A stretch of 64,000 bases of DNA from Ndongobacter massiliensis (GTDB taxonomy: Bacteria > Bacillota > Clostridia > Tissierellales > Peptoniphilaceae). The number at the start of each line of letters is the position of its first letter. The first letter of the stretch is position 1. The DNA is taken from assembly GCF_900120375.1 (NCBI RefSeq), contig NZ_LT635480.1, forward strand, positions 496,001 through 560,000, written 5' to 3'. Both the position numbers and the translations under genes were made by a program. This document shows positions 51,478 through 59,767 of the stretch, in pieces. The notes under the pieces are model-generated. The model made no database searches. It was given only the letters and a program-made list of their open reading frames with translations, and had not been told where the DNA came from.

Positions 51478-52419
51478 TTAAGTTGTATTCTGCGCTTCTA
51501 AAACGGAAGGAATATTTTTTTGACTGAATATACTTTTTGCAATCCGTACAAATTCTAAAATTATTTTCCACTGATAACTAGTTTTCCGGTATGCAAAGCG
51601 TATGGGATATGAATAGTTTGGGGGGAGACGAAATATGCATAAATTGTTTCTCTGGTCTTTAGTTAGTATTGAGTGAATTGCGCTACTTGGAGCGAAGCAC
51701 ATTCCTAATCCTCTAGAGCAGAGTGCCAAAAGTGTCTCTAAATTATTTGATTGGCATCTTATGATTGGTTCAAAACCAGATTTTCTTATTAGCTCTCTAC
51801 CAATTTGACCTGTGATATCAGTGGGGTTTCCTAGAAGAAAAGGAAAATTTTGGAAATCATTAATATTATCGATAGGTTCCTCTAGGTTCAGCTTTTTACT
51901 GAAGAATTTTTTTGGAACTAATAGCATTATTTCTTCTGAAAAAAAATCAATAATATCTACTCCAAGAACAGGTTTAGCAAATCTCGCAATGACTAGATCC
52001 AATTCTTTATTTATTAATTGTTGTTGGAGCTCTTTGTTTGCTCCTTCAGTCAGTCGAACTTCAATGTTTGGATAGTGTTTATGAAATTCACAAATAATTG
52101 GAGGCATTAGTGAAAGACTTCTGACATAATTAATGCCAATTAGTATTTTTCCACGTTGATTGTTGGTTAAGTCATTAAATTCGTTCCACATGGCTTGATA
52201 GCCTTCAATAATATCATTGGCATGACGTAAATATATTTCTCCTGCATAAGTCAATTGAAGAGGATTGCTTCGGATAAACAGTTGGCACGCAAGTTCCGTT
52301 TCAATACTTTTTATGTGTGCACTGAGGGTTTGTTGCGTAATATGTAGTTGCTCTGCTGCTCGCGTTATATTTTTTGTTTCGGAAACTGCAAGAAAATATG
52401 CCATACTCATAAAATTCAT
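51478..52419 (-). CDS. LysR-family transcriptional regulator
   Basis: 313 residues. The N-terminal winged helix (AYFLAVSETKNITRAAEQLHITQQTLSAHIKSIETELACQLFIR) is followed by the effector domain (GKILIGINYVRSLSLMPPIICEFHKHYPNIEVRLTEG, SRGLGMCFAPSSAI). It is divergent from the methionine gamma-lyase-like gene, the classical arrangement for a LysR activator of that gene and the AgcS symporter behind it. AT-rich relative to neighbours. Confidence 0.93.
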   Translation of the reverse strand: MNFMSMAYFLAVSETKNITRAAEQLHITQQTLSAHIKSIETELACQLFIRSNPLQLTYAGEIYLRHANDIIEGYQAMWNEFNDLTNNQRGKILIGINYVRSLSLMPPIICEFHKHYPNIEVRLTEGANKELQQQLINKELDLVIARFAKPVLGVDIIDFFSEEIMLLVPKKFFSKKLNLEEPIDNINDFQNFPFLLGNPTDITGQIGRELIRKSGFEPIIRCQSNNLETLLALCSRGLGMCFAPSSAIHSILTKDQRNNLCIFRLPPNYSYPIRFAYRKTSYQWKIILEFVRIAKSIFSQKNIPSVLEAQNTT

Positions 52420-52464
52420 GGAGCCCTCCCATAAAGTTCGTAGATTCTAAAAACAGTGTATTTA

Positions 52465-52501
52465 TTGTAATATATACAAAAATCTACAGTTTTACAACTG
52501 T
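52465..52501. promoter_or_regulatory. Two palindromes in the LysR/lyase intergenic region
   Basis: TTGTA-ATATA-TACAA at 52465-52479 (an exact T-N11-A LysR-like box) and ACAGTT-TTAC-AACTGT at 52486-52501. Both are perfect arms within the 150-base gap between divergent start codons, so they are candidate LysR sites. Confidence 0.6.
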
Positions 52502-52572
52502 GGTTAAAGGCGAATAGAATATCAGTGTATCGATGTAGTACAACAATTTATAACTTGAAAGGAAGGGAAAAT

Positions 52573-53745
52573 ATGGACAAAAGAAAAACAAATTATGATG
52601 GGATGGGATTTGATACAAGGGCAATTAAATATGGTGAAGGACCGGATCCGTTTACCAAGGCATTAAATACGCCAATTTATGAAACGACGACCTTTGCCTA
52701 TGATACTTCTGCTGAATTTGACAAAACCATTTGGGATTCCATGGATTGGAAACCGGGTGCACGCATTTACAGCCGTACCACAAACCCGACAACCGGAGCC
52801 ATGGAAAAAAAAGTTGCCTCTTTGGAAAATGGTGAAGATGCAGTTATTGTGGCATGCGGAATGGCTGCAGTAAGTTTAGCATTATTATCACAGCTTAATG
52901 CCGGAGATCATGTCATTTGTTCAGATGATACCTTTATCTGTACCGCGAGTTTATTTGAGGATATTTTGCCATCGAAAGGTATTGAAACAGATCGTGTTGA
53001 AGTATTGGATATAGAAAATATTCGCAAGGCGATGAAGAAGAATACAAAAGTTATATATCTGGAAGCCTTGTCGAATCCAATGCTGAAACTTGCTGATCTT
53101 CCTGCAATTGCAAAATTGGCGCATGAACATGGCTGCAAGTTTATTGTCGACAATACCTTTCTTTCACCAGTAATTATGCGCCCATTAGATCATGGCGCGG
53201 ATATCGTTCTTCACTCCGCAACAAAATATTATGTGGGTCATGGCGATGCACTTTGCGGCGTGATCTCAGGTTCAGTTGAAGATATGAATCGTGTGCGCTA
53301 TTACAATGATAACTTTGGAACACATATCAGTCCTTTTAATTCTTGGTTAGCATTGCGAGGGACAAGAACACTTCCACTTCGCGTTGAAAGACAGTCTGAG
53401 AATGCATTAAAAATTGCAAAATGGCTTGAAAAGAGACCGGAAGTGGAATATGTATTATATCCGGGATTGGAAAGCCATAAGCAACACGAACTGGCAAAAA
53501 AACTATTTACAGGGAATGGTTTTGGAGGAATGGTATGCTTCCACATTAAGGGCGGCTTTGAAGAAATGGCTAAGTTTTGCGATAGCGTAAAGATTCCTCC
53601 CATTGCTGTAAGCTTGGGGGATATTGTTACTTTGATTTATCCAAAAAAGCAATATGGCAATCTTATTCGCTTGTCGGTAGGATGCGAGAATGTTGAAGAC
53701 TTGATCAGCGATCTCGAAAGTGCATTTGCACAGCTAAATTCGTAA
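52573..53745 (+). CDS. Cys/Met-metabolism PLP enzyme, methionine gamma-lyase-like
   Basis: 390 residues of the cystathionine lyase/synthase fold. IYSRTTNPTTGAMEKKVASLENGEDAVIVACGMAAVS near 55-92, YLEALSNPMLKLAD, FIVDNTFLSPV and the PLP-binding Lys in LHSATKYYVGHGDALCG near 210 are intact. The C-terminal RLSVGCENVEDLISDLESAF is typical. Enzymes of this group split methionine to methanethiol, 2-oxobutyrate and ammonia, or act on homocysteine or cystathionine. The AgcS gene 24 bases on probably imports the amino acid. The start with AAGGAAGGG upstream is preferred to the ATG at 52525. Confidence 0.88.
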   Translation: MDKRKTNYDGMGFDTRAIKYGEGPDPFTKALNTPIYETTTFAYDTSAEFDKTIWDSMDWKPGARIYSRTTNPTTGAMEKKVASLENGEDAVIVACGMAAVSLALLSQLNAGDHVICSDDTFICTASLFEDILPSKGIETDRVEVLDIENIRKAMKKNTKVIYLEALSNPMLKLADLPAIAKLAHEHGCKFIVDNTFLSPVIMRPLDHGADIVLHSATKYYVGHGDALCGVISGSVEDMNRVRYYNDNFGTHISPFNSWLALRGTRTLPLRVERQSENALKIAKWLEKRPEVEYVLYPGLESHKQHELAKKLFTGNGFGGMVCFHIKGGFEEMAKFCDSVKIPPIAVSLGDIVTLIYPKKQYGNLIRLSVGCENVEDLISDLESAFAQLNS

Positions 53746-53768
53746 AAAGAGCAAGGAAGGTAAACGCA

Positions 53769-55238
53769 ATGGCTCAAGCATTTTCAAGTTTTTTAGATGC
53801 TGCGGTAAACTTTCTGTGGGGGACACCGCTAATAGTTCTCGTGTTGGGGTCGGGTGCGTTTTTAACAATTGGAACAGGCTTTTTCCAATTTCGGCATTTT
53901 GGCCACTTTATCAAACGGACTTTGGGTTCGTTGTTTGATAAAGAACAGCATGAAGTAGGACATGGACATGTGAGCGCTTTTAACGCGATAGCAACGGCGG
54001 TAGGTGGTGCGGTTGGTGTCGGAAACATTGGAGGAGTCGCAACGGCCATTGCGATAGGGGGGCCTGGAGCGGTTTTTTGGCTCTGGGCCGCCGCCCTACT
54101 GGGCATGGCACTAAAGAGTGCTGAAATTACATTGGCCTGCTATTATCGGAGTTATGATGAAAATGGTCAGCCATATGGAGGACCAACGTATTATATTCAG
54201 AAAGGGATTGGTGCTCTATTACCGAAAAATCTGAAAAGTCTTGCTACAGTTCTTGCGGCGATTTTCGGTATTGGTTTTTCTTTCAATTTTATTTCTGGAG
54301 TACAGGGATATACCATTGCCGAGGGCTTTACATCGGCATTTCCGGTTCCAATATTGGTATTTAGCATTATCTACAGTATTGTCGTGGGCATAATCGTATG
54401 GGGTGGCGGCAAACGCGTTGTTGAGTTTGCAGGAAAAATTGTTCCTCTTATGATTATTCTTTTCGTCCTATCCGGTTTGGGTATTGTGATTTCTAATTTT
54501 TCAAAAATTGGGGAAGCGTTTGCTCTGATAATCAGCAGCGCATTTAATGGAACGGCGGCAGTGGGCGGTTTTAGCGGTGCAGCGGCATCTGTTGCAATAC
54601 AAAACGGTATTGCACGTTCCGTTTTCAGTAATGAAGCGGGACAAGGATCGTCGACAATGGTGCACTCACAGGCGAAAGTTGAACATCCGGTTCGACAAGG
54701 AATATGGGGAATGTTTGAAGTTTTTGTCGATACCATAATTGTTTGTACCATTATGTCACTCGCCATTATTATGAGCGGAGCCTGGCGTAGTGGGATACAG
54801 GGAGCTGCTTTATCTGTAGAAGCATTTGCGACAACATATGGATCACTGGGAGGCAAATTTGTAGGAATTGCCATATTGCTTTTTGGTATTACTACGCAGA
54901 CAGGCTGGTTTTTGTACTACGATGTTTTGTTACGCCATGCTCTTCAGAAAAATATTTCCTTAAAAAACAAAATTTTAGCTGTGTTTCGTGCAATATATCC
55001 ATTACCGAGTTTAATTGCCACGTTTTATACGGTAAAAAACGGATTACCAACCGGGTTTATATGGAAATTAACGGACTTCTTCTGCGCAGTTCCGACGACT
55101 TTAAATATTCTTTGTGTTCTGGCAATGAGCGGGCTTTATTTTCGCCTTATGAAAGATTACAAAGCTCGTTATATGGGAATCGGCGCAATTGATCCGGAAT
55201 TTCAACCATTCTATGAAAACCCGCCGGAAAATCGTTAG
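53769..55238 (+). CDS. AgcS-family sodium:amino acid symporter
   Basis: 489 residues with about ten membrane helices and the alanine/glycine:cation symporter signatures: VSAFNAIATAVGGAVGVGNIGGVATAIAIGGPGAVFWLW near 70-108, KSAEITLACYYR, and GIARSVFSNEAGQGSSTMVHSQAKVEHPVRQGIWGMFEVFVDTIIVCTIM near 280-328. AAGGAAGG precedes the ATG. It likely imports the substrate of the lyase upstream. Confidence 0.94.
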   Translation: MAQAFSSFLDAAVNFLWGTPLIVLVLGSGAFLTIGTGFFQFRHFGHFIKRTLGSLFDKEQHEVGHGHVSAFNAIATAVGGAVGVGNIGGVATAIAIGGPGAVFWLWAAALLGMALKSAEITLACYYRSYDENGQPYGGPTYYIQKGIGALLPKNLKSLATVLAAIFGIGFSFNFISGVQGYTIAEGFTSAFPVPILVFSIIYSIVVGIIVWGGGKRVVEFAGKIVPLMIILFVLSGLGIVISNFSKIGEAFALIISSAFNGTAAVGGFSGAAASVAIQNGIARSVFSNEAGQGSSTMVHSQAKVEHPVRQGIWGMFEVFVDTIIVCTIMSLAIIMSGAWRSGIQGAALSVEAFATTYGSLGGKFVGIAILLFGITTQTGWFLYYDVLLRHALQKNISLKNKILAVFRAIYPLPSLIATFYTVKNGLPTGFIWKLTDFFCAVPTTLNILCVLAMSGLYFRLMKDYKARYMGIGAIDPEFQPFYENPPENR

Positions 55239-55308
55239 CGAATTTTTTCGAAACATTGATGAGCAGTATAAAAACAGTATACCAGAGTGCTTTTAAATAA
55301 GGATGTGG

Positions 55309-55369
55309 AGAAGGGATCGAATCGTTGGAGCCTTAGAAAACCGGAGCCCCAGAGATAAAGATCCCTTCT
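55309..55369 (+). terminator. Hairpin downstream of the symporter gene
   Basis: Perfect 10-base arms AGAAGGGATC and GATCCCTTCT separated by 41 bases. The T tract is poor, so it may be a terminator or a processing hairpin. A 61-codon open frame after it (55376) has no ribosome site and is probably not a gene. Confidence 0.4.
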
Positions 55370-55500
55370 TAAATTTTGGAATTCGATGGACGACGAGAAA
55401 ATATTAGTAAAGAAGATCTTCTTGTGTTTACTGAAATAGATTTAGACCTTTATAAAGAAATTCTGGATTTCAGATTCTTTCCAATGGGGCAGTTACGCCT

Positions 55501-56673
55501 TTATTTATCAAGAACCGGATATAAAACCCAATCCATGTCTTCCACAGCAATCTTCGACTGACAAAAACTGCACACTTGATCCCCGCCGTGCTCGCTTATT
55601 TGATGACTCCCGCAATGAGGACAGGTAAATTGGTCAGGTACATAGTGTACCGGGGTCAAAGTTCCATACTTTCGGGCAATGCATATTTTTAATTTTTTTC
55701 GCCTTTCACGTACATGAACATGTTTTGATGTTCCGGTTAAATATAAGCCCTCTAATTTTCCAAGACATTCGACGATTTCCCAATCATTTTTTCGCTGATA
55801 ACTTTGAAATTGTAAATGTTGTATATTTTTAACAATAAAGCCTTGAGAAACTTTCTCGGGTGCTTGGAAGGGGATCAGAGTTTCCGGATATTGTGTCAGC
55901 AAATCAATGAGACGCATAGTAAATATTTCGCAGGAAAAATGAGCGTCATGACTTCTTATTTTTTGCAGCACCGATCGGTGGCGGGAATAAGCGGCGATTC
56001 CCTTTATTAAGGCGAAGAAAAAAAGTATCGCGCAGAATGTTCCCGCCACGAAGGAGAAAAGTTCCACTTGTTGTGGGCTGATTTTTCCTTTTACTTGTAA
56101 TACGGCTATCAGAAAGAGAGCTATTAAGAGGAATAGGACATAGCGCAGGTTGTGAAAGGCACCTTCTATGAAGAAGCGAGTAAGCAGGTAGTGATACGCT
56201 TCTGTTTGATATCGGGAATGACAATAGGGACAAAAGTAGGTGTCACCTTCGGCTTCCGTCTGAGCCCCACAGTTCAAACAGAAGGGCGGGTTCTTCAAAG
56301 CATAGGGCGCCGTCTGATTGCTCCGATACACAATACTTTCAATAAAAGCATTTCGCATTTTTCGTTGGTAGCGTTTCTTGTTTTGAGTATCGCGGTACGT
56401 TTCCTTGATTTTCGCATTGGAAACGGAAAAGATAACATCCGCTTTGCCATCGGAGACTTTTCGACCGGTAACTTGAGACGAAGGGACGCGGATATCCAAC
56501 TCTTTATGCAAACCAAAATGTTGTAAGATTTCCATTTCTTTGCGAAAACGCTCTGTCTGAGAAAAGCTCGCATAGGTCTTTACTTCTTCCACACTATTAG
56601 ATTTGTACATTCTTTTTAGGACAGGGATATACTGCAGATGGTTCCATTCCCGGGTGAGCGTTCCAAAAAGCAT
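55501..56673 (-). CDS. Zinc-ribbon membrane protein of unknown function
   Basis: 390 residues. The first 130 are soluble and basic. A zinc ribbon CLNCGAQTEAEGDTYFCPYC lies at about 132-151, two adjacent membrane helices at about 175-225 (FLLIALFLIAVLQV and FSFVAGTFCAILFFFALIKG), then a soluble domain of about 110 residues (FSCEIFTMRLIDLLTQYPETLIPF, Tim44-like by feel only), and a second ribbon CPHCGSHQISEHGGDQVCSFC near 358-378. I do not recognise the family. A predicted promoter lies 140 bases upstream on the same strand. Confidence 0.75.
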   Translation of the reverse strand: MLFGTLTREWNHLQYIPVLKRMYKSNSVEEVKTYASFSQTERFRKEMEILQHFGLHKELDIRVPSSQVTGRKVSDGKADVIFSVSNAKIKETYRDTQNKKRYQRKMRNAFIESIVYRSNQTAPYALKNPPFCLNCGAQTEAEGDTYFCPYCHSRYQTEAYHYLLTRFFIEGAFHNLRYVLFLLIALFLIAVLQVKGKISPQQVELFSFVAGTFCAILFFFALIKGIAAYSRHRSVLQKIRSHDAHFSCEIFTMRLIDLLTQYPETLIPFQAPEKVSQGFIVKNIQHLQFQSYQRKNDWEIVECLGKLEGLYLTGTSKHVHVRERRKKLKICIARKYGTLTPVHYVPDQFTCPHCGSHQISEHGGDQVCSFCQSKIAVEDMDWVLYPVLDK

Positions 56674-56812
56674 TTTTACCTCCTACAGCGGCGCTTTATC
56701 TTCGGCCAACGATTAGAAGAGAAAAGCGGCCTACTTATGCGGAGTCATTGAATTCCATGCCTTTTTTATTAAGCCATAAATCCTGGAAAGAGTCCATCAC
56801 TTGTAAAAAAAT

Positions 56813-56841
56813 ATTGTATGGTCTGTAACTTTAATCGACAA
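56813..56841 (-). promoter_or_regulatory. Predicted promoter for the zinc-ribbon membrane protein
   Basis: On the minus strand TTGTCG (56841-56836) and TACAAT (56818-56813) are spaced by 17 bases. The rest of the 334-base gap from 56674 to 57007 shows no gene. Confidence 0.55.
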
Positions 56842-56945
56842 TTTGTTCATCCGAATAAAAACTTGTTTTCCACGAGGCTTTTGCGATCCGTTTTTTGGAT
56901 GCATTGCTTGCAAATGAGCAATTCTGCTCGTTTTTTGGGCGATTT

Positions 56946-56991
56946 TTGAAAATTCAAACAAACAGGAATATAATGTTAGCATAATCTAACA
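56946..56991 (+). promoter_or_regulatory. Strong promoter with adjacent palindromic operator
   Basis: TTGAAA at 56946-56951 and TATAAT at 56969-56974 with 17 bases between. TGTTAG-CATAAT-CTAACA (56974-56991) is a perfect 6-6-6 inverted repeat starting at the last base of the -10 box and covering the likely transcription start, a repressor-type position. It drives the membrane methyltransferase gene and perhaps the hydrolase. Confidence 0.75.
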
Positions 56992-57007
56992 AACGGAAAG
57001 AGAAGGG

Positions 57008-57565
57008 ATGATCTTGGGAAAGAAGATGAGTATAATAAAAAAACAGGAACATTTGCCTGTTTATGGAATAGGACCTGTTTATGTTGCCTTCATCTTATTA
57101 CTAACGCTTACAGCGGTACTTTTAAGGGATCGTCCTATACTTGCATCCGGAAGGATATTGGCGTTCAGAATACCGATTATCTTTATCGGCGCTCTTTTCA
57201 TTGCGCTATCTATTTTTCTTTGGATCCAGGCTGTTTTGGCGTCAAATCTGGCTAAACATATCGAAAAGAATTATTTGGTGACGTCGGGCGTTTTTGCTTG
57301 GGTACGAAATCCGATTTACTCCGCATTTATGATCCTGTGTACGGGGATACTTTTTATTGTCGGCAATGCATGGTTTATTCCTCTACCTTTTTTTTACTGG
57401 GGGCTTTTGACCGTGCATATGAAGAATACGGAAGAAAAATGGCTGCAAGAAAGGTATGGCAATGCGTACTTGAAATATTGCGGGAAGGTTCACCGCTGTT
57501 GGCCGTCGATACCGAAAGGAGTGAAAAATAAAGGAGAAAAAGAGCATGACAAGCGCTGCTTTTAG
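57008..57565 (+). CDS. ICMT/PEMT-like membrane methyltransferase or reductase-like protein
   Basis: 185 residues with four to five membrane helices. The C-terminal third has the isoprenylcysteine carboxyl methyltransferase/phospholipid methyltransferase pattern: LVTSGVFAWVRNPIYSAFMILCTGILF (G-x-x-x-x-x-R-N-P-x-Y) and EEKWLQERYGNAYLKYCGKVHRCWP. Bacterial members methylate unknown lipids or small molecules. The ATG at 57008 sits right against AGAAGGG; a second ATG at 57026 behind GGGAAAG has better spacing, so the true start may be six residues later. Confidence 0.8.
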   Translation: MILGKKMSIIKKQEHLPVYGIGPVYVAFILLLTLTAVLLRDRPILASGRILAFRIPIIFIGALFIALSIFLWIQAVLASNLAKHIEKNYLVTSGVFAWVRNPIYSAFMILCTGILFIVGNAWFIPLPFFYWGLLTVHMKNTEEKWLQERYGNAYLKYCGKVHRCWPSIPKGVKNKGEKEHDKRCF

Positions 57566-57684
57566 AAGAAAAGTGCAATGCTTTTCGTTTTTCATTGACT
57601 GTAAACTATTTTGAACTTGTAATTATTCCAGTGAAAAAAGGGATAAAGAATCTTCAGAAATCGATTCCAAAGAGAGGCATACAA

Positions 57685-58425
57685 ATGAACTTTATTACAT
57701 ATGGAGATCATAAAAATAAGTCCTTACTCTTTATTCACGGACTGGCGTCTACAGCGGATTTATGTTTTAAGCCTCTTTTACCCAGTTTGCAAAATTATTA
57801 TGTGATTTTCTGTGAAATGGACGGCCATTGTGCGACCGCACCCAATGAAATCCGATCAATGAAACAAAGTATTGATGCCATAGAAAATTATATTGCAAAT
57901 GAGATGAATGGAAGTATTTATGGACTTTGCGGGTTTTCTATGGGAGCCACTATAGCTGTGGAACTGATTGCCAGAGGAAATATCTCTGCTAAAAAAGTCT
58001 TACTGGACGCCGCTATCACGATTGAAATGGGATGGAAGGCATTTCCCCTGACCTGGGCGTTTCTAATGGGTAGCGCCAGAATTCAAAATGGGAAATCCAT
58101 CCCCAAAATTCTCCGAGACAAGATATTCGGCAAGGATAACAACGGTATTATCGAAATGATGTATCCGAAAATTACTAAAAAAACGATTCAGAATGCCTGT
58201 AAATACCTTTATCATTATGAAATACCTGAGAATTTACGAGAATTCAAAAATCCGGTCTTGTTTTGGCGAGGCAGTGAAGAACCCATTCCCGCGAAAAGTG
58301 AAAAAAAGCTCAAAGAATACTTGCCGCATATGACAACGGAAGTTTTTGAAGGCATGGGCCATGGTCAATTTCTTCATGAACATCCTGAAGAATATGCGGA
58401 TAAGCTGAAACAATTTATCCGATAA
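57685..58425 (+). CDS. Alpha/beta hydrolase
   Basis: 246 residues, cytosolic. LLFIHGLASTADLCFKPL gives the oxyanion loop, GFSMGATIAVEL near 97 the nucleophile Ser, FWRGSEEPIP the acidic region and FEGMGHGQFLHEHPEEYADKL the His. The fold is certain, the substrate unknown. A start at 57685 (MNFITYGDHKN) with AGAGAGG upstream is preferred; the longer frame from 57595 would add a 30-residue leader. It follows the ICMT-like gene by 120 bases and may share its operator. Confidence 0.82.
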   Translation: MNFITYGDHKNKSLLFIHGLASTADLCFKPLLPSLQNYYVIFCEMDGHCATAPNEIRSMKQSIDAIENYIANEMNGSIYGLCGFSMGATIAVELIARGNISAKKVLLDAAITIEMGWKAFPLTWAFLMGSARIQNGKSIPKILRDKIFGKDNNGIIEMMYPKITKKTIQNACKYLYHYEIPENLREFKNPVLFWRGSEEPIPAKSEKKLKEYLPHMTTEVFEGMGHGQFLHEHPEEYADKLKQFIR

Positions 58426-58553
58426 GTTTTCCCACTTAAATAATAACGAAAAAAATGGAAGTAGATTTTGCAAGGAAAGCATTTTATAGATGCTCAAATG
58501 AAGGATTCCGGACGGGATTTCCAGCTTTCTTTTCAAGTCTCATAGAAAAATCG

Positions 58554-58602
58554 GTGACAAAATGAAAGCTAAGGAGTATACTAATATTGAAAGAAACGTT
58601 TC
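58554..58602 (+). promoter_or_regulatory. Promoter with LacI-type operator for the second nucleoside operon
   Basis: GTGACA at 58554-58559 and TATACT at 58577-58582 with a 17-base spacer. The 10-base palindrome GAAACGTTTC at 58593-58602 follows at the expected transcription start. It has the central CG and half-sites of LacI-family sites (RbsR or CcpA-type cre). Confidence 0.7.
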
Positions 58603-58628
58603 GGAAATATGTTTCGCAGGAGGGCGAT

Positions 58629-59543
58629 ATGAAGATATTGAATTTTGGTTCTTTAAACATAGATATAACATATCGTGTTCCGCATATGGTACAACCCGGG
58701 GAAACGATACGGGCTCTTCGTTATGAAAGATTTTGCGGGGGAAAAGGCTTAAATCAATCCATAGCTTTAGCACAGGCGGGCGCAGAGGTATTTCATGCAG
58801 GTTGTATCGGTGTGGACGGGGAAATTCTCAACACCAAGCTCGAACAGGCCGGTGTGGATACGAGATTTCTTCGGCGCGTGGAGGGTCCTTCCGGACACGC
58901 GATCATACAGATTGATGATAGGGGACAGAACAGTATTGTCATTTGCGGAGGTGCGAACGAACTTGTAGATGTCGAATATATCGAAGAAGTATTTCAACAA
59001 TTTGGAGAAAACGATGTCCTTTTAGTGCAAAATGAAATAGCCAACGTTGACTACGCGATTGACGTAGCCGCGAGAAAAAACATGCGGGTTGTATTAAATC
59101 CTTCCCCATTCGACGATCAGATTCTACGGTTTGACTTGAATCGTATTGATTGTTTTATTTTAAATGAGGTTGAAGGGCAGCAAATGACGGGGTGTGCGAA
59201 AGCGGACCCGCTGGAGATTCTCGAGGAAATTCAAAATAGGTATCCTCGGGCTGCCTGTGTGTTGACCTTTGGAAAAAAAGGTGCTTATTTCTCCTATGCA
59301 GGTCAAACAGTATTCCAACCGGCATTTCAAGTAGAAACGATCGACAGTACCGGTGCGGGAGACACTTTTACCGGCTTTTTCATTACAGAATTCTTAAAAA
59401 ACAATGATCCGAAGGCTGCGTTGCGCTATGCTTCGGCTGCTGCGGCCCTCTCTGTAGGAAGAAAAGGGGCTTCCAGTAGCATTCCCGCCAATGCGGAGGT
59501 TCAACAGTTTTTAGAGAGAGTTGTCATTGGACAAGGAGAGTGA
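58629..59543 (+). CDS. Ribokinase-like PfkB kinase
   Basis: 304 residues. N-terminal GSLNIDITYRVPHMVQPGETIRALRYERFCGGKGLNQSIALAQAGAEVFHAGCIGVDG is strongly ribokinase-like (substrate lid and GGKGxNQ). The C-terminal DSTGAGDTFTGFFITEFL near 232 holds the catalytic Asp. GKKGAYF and ASAAAALSVGRKGASSSIP follow the ribokinase pattern. It probably phosphorylates ribose or a nucleoside delivered by the BMP transporter behind it. AGGAGG lies 6 bases before the ATG at 58629; the TTG at 58587 would sit over the operator. Confidence 0.92.
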   Translation: MKILNFGSLNIDITYRVPHMVQPGETIRALRYERFCGGKGLNQSIALAQAGAEVFHAGCIGVDGEILNTKLEQAGVDTRFLRRVEGPSGHAIIQIDDRGQNSIVICGGANELVDVEYIEEVFQQFGENDVLLVQNEIANVDYAIDVAARKNMRVVLNPSPFDDQILRFDLNRIDCFILNEVEGQQMTGCAKADPLEILEEIQNRYPRAACVLTFGKKGAYFSYAGQTVFQPAFQVETIDSTGAGDTFTGFFITEFLKNNDPKAALRYASAAAALSVGRKGASSSIPANAEVQQFLERVVIGQGE

Positions 59544-59767
59544 AAATATAGAAAAGGCGTCTAGATGTGGATAGCAGGTTGCAATAGGCGATCCCTATTA
59601 CGAAGAACGTAGTCAATACATGGCGCACACCGAATGGGTGTAGCTTGCAGAAAGGGGGGGGGGGGAGTACAAAGGAAGAAGTTTAATACATATGTACGTC
59701 AGTTTGTTTTCTGTGGGGCGGATAGGCAAATTTTGCAAAACCGGAATCACATTTACAGGAGGGGATC
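59544..59767 (+). repeat. Leader with a run of 12 G's (59654-59665) before the second BMP gene
   Basis: A G12 homopolymer lies 102 bases before the BMP start codon, with nothing else gene-like in the gap. Such tracts change length readily. It is outside the coding sequence, so any effect would be on transcription or leader folding. Confidence 0.75.

Noticed and set aside
55376-55561. 61-codon frame after the symporter gene
   Set aside because: Overlaps the end of the minus-strand zinc-ribbon gene and has no ribosome site.
59544-59767. Purine riboswitch ahead of the second BMP gene
   Set aside because: The conserved three-way junction motifs of purine riboswitches are not present in the leader.
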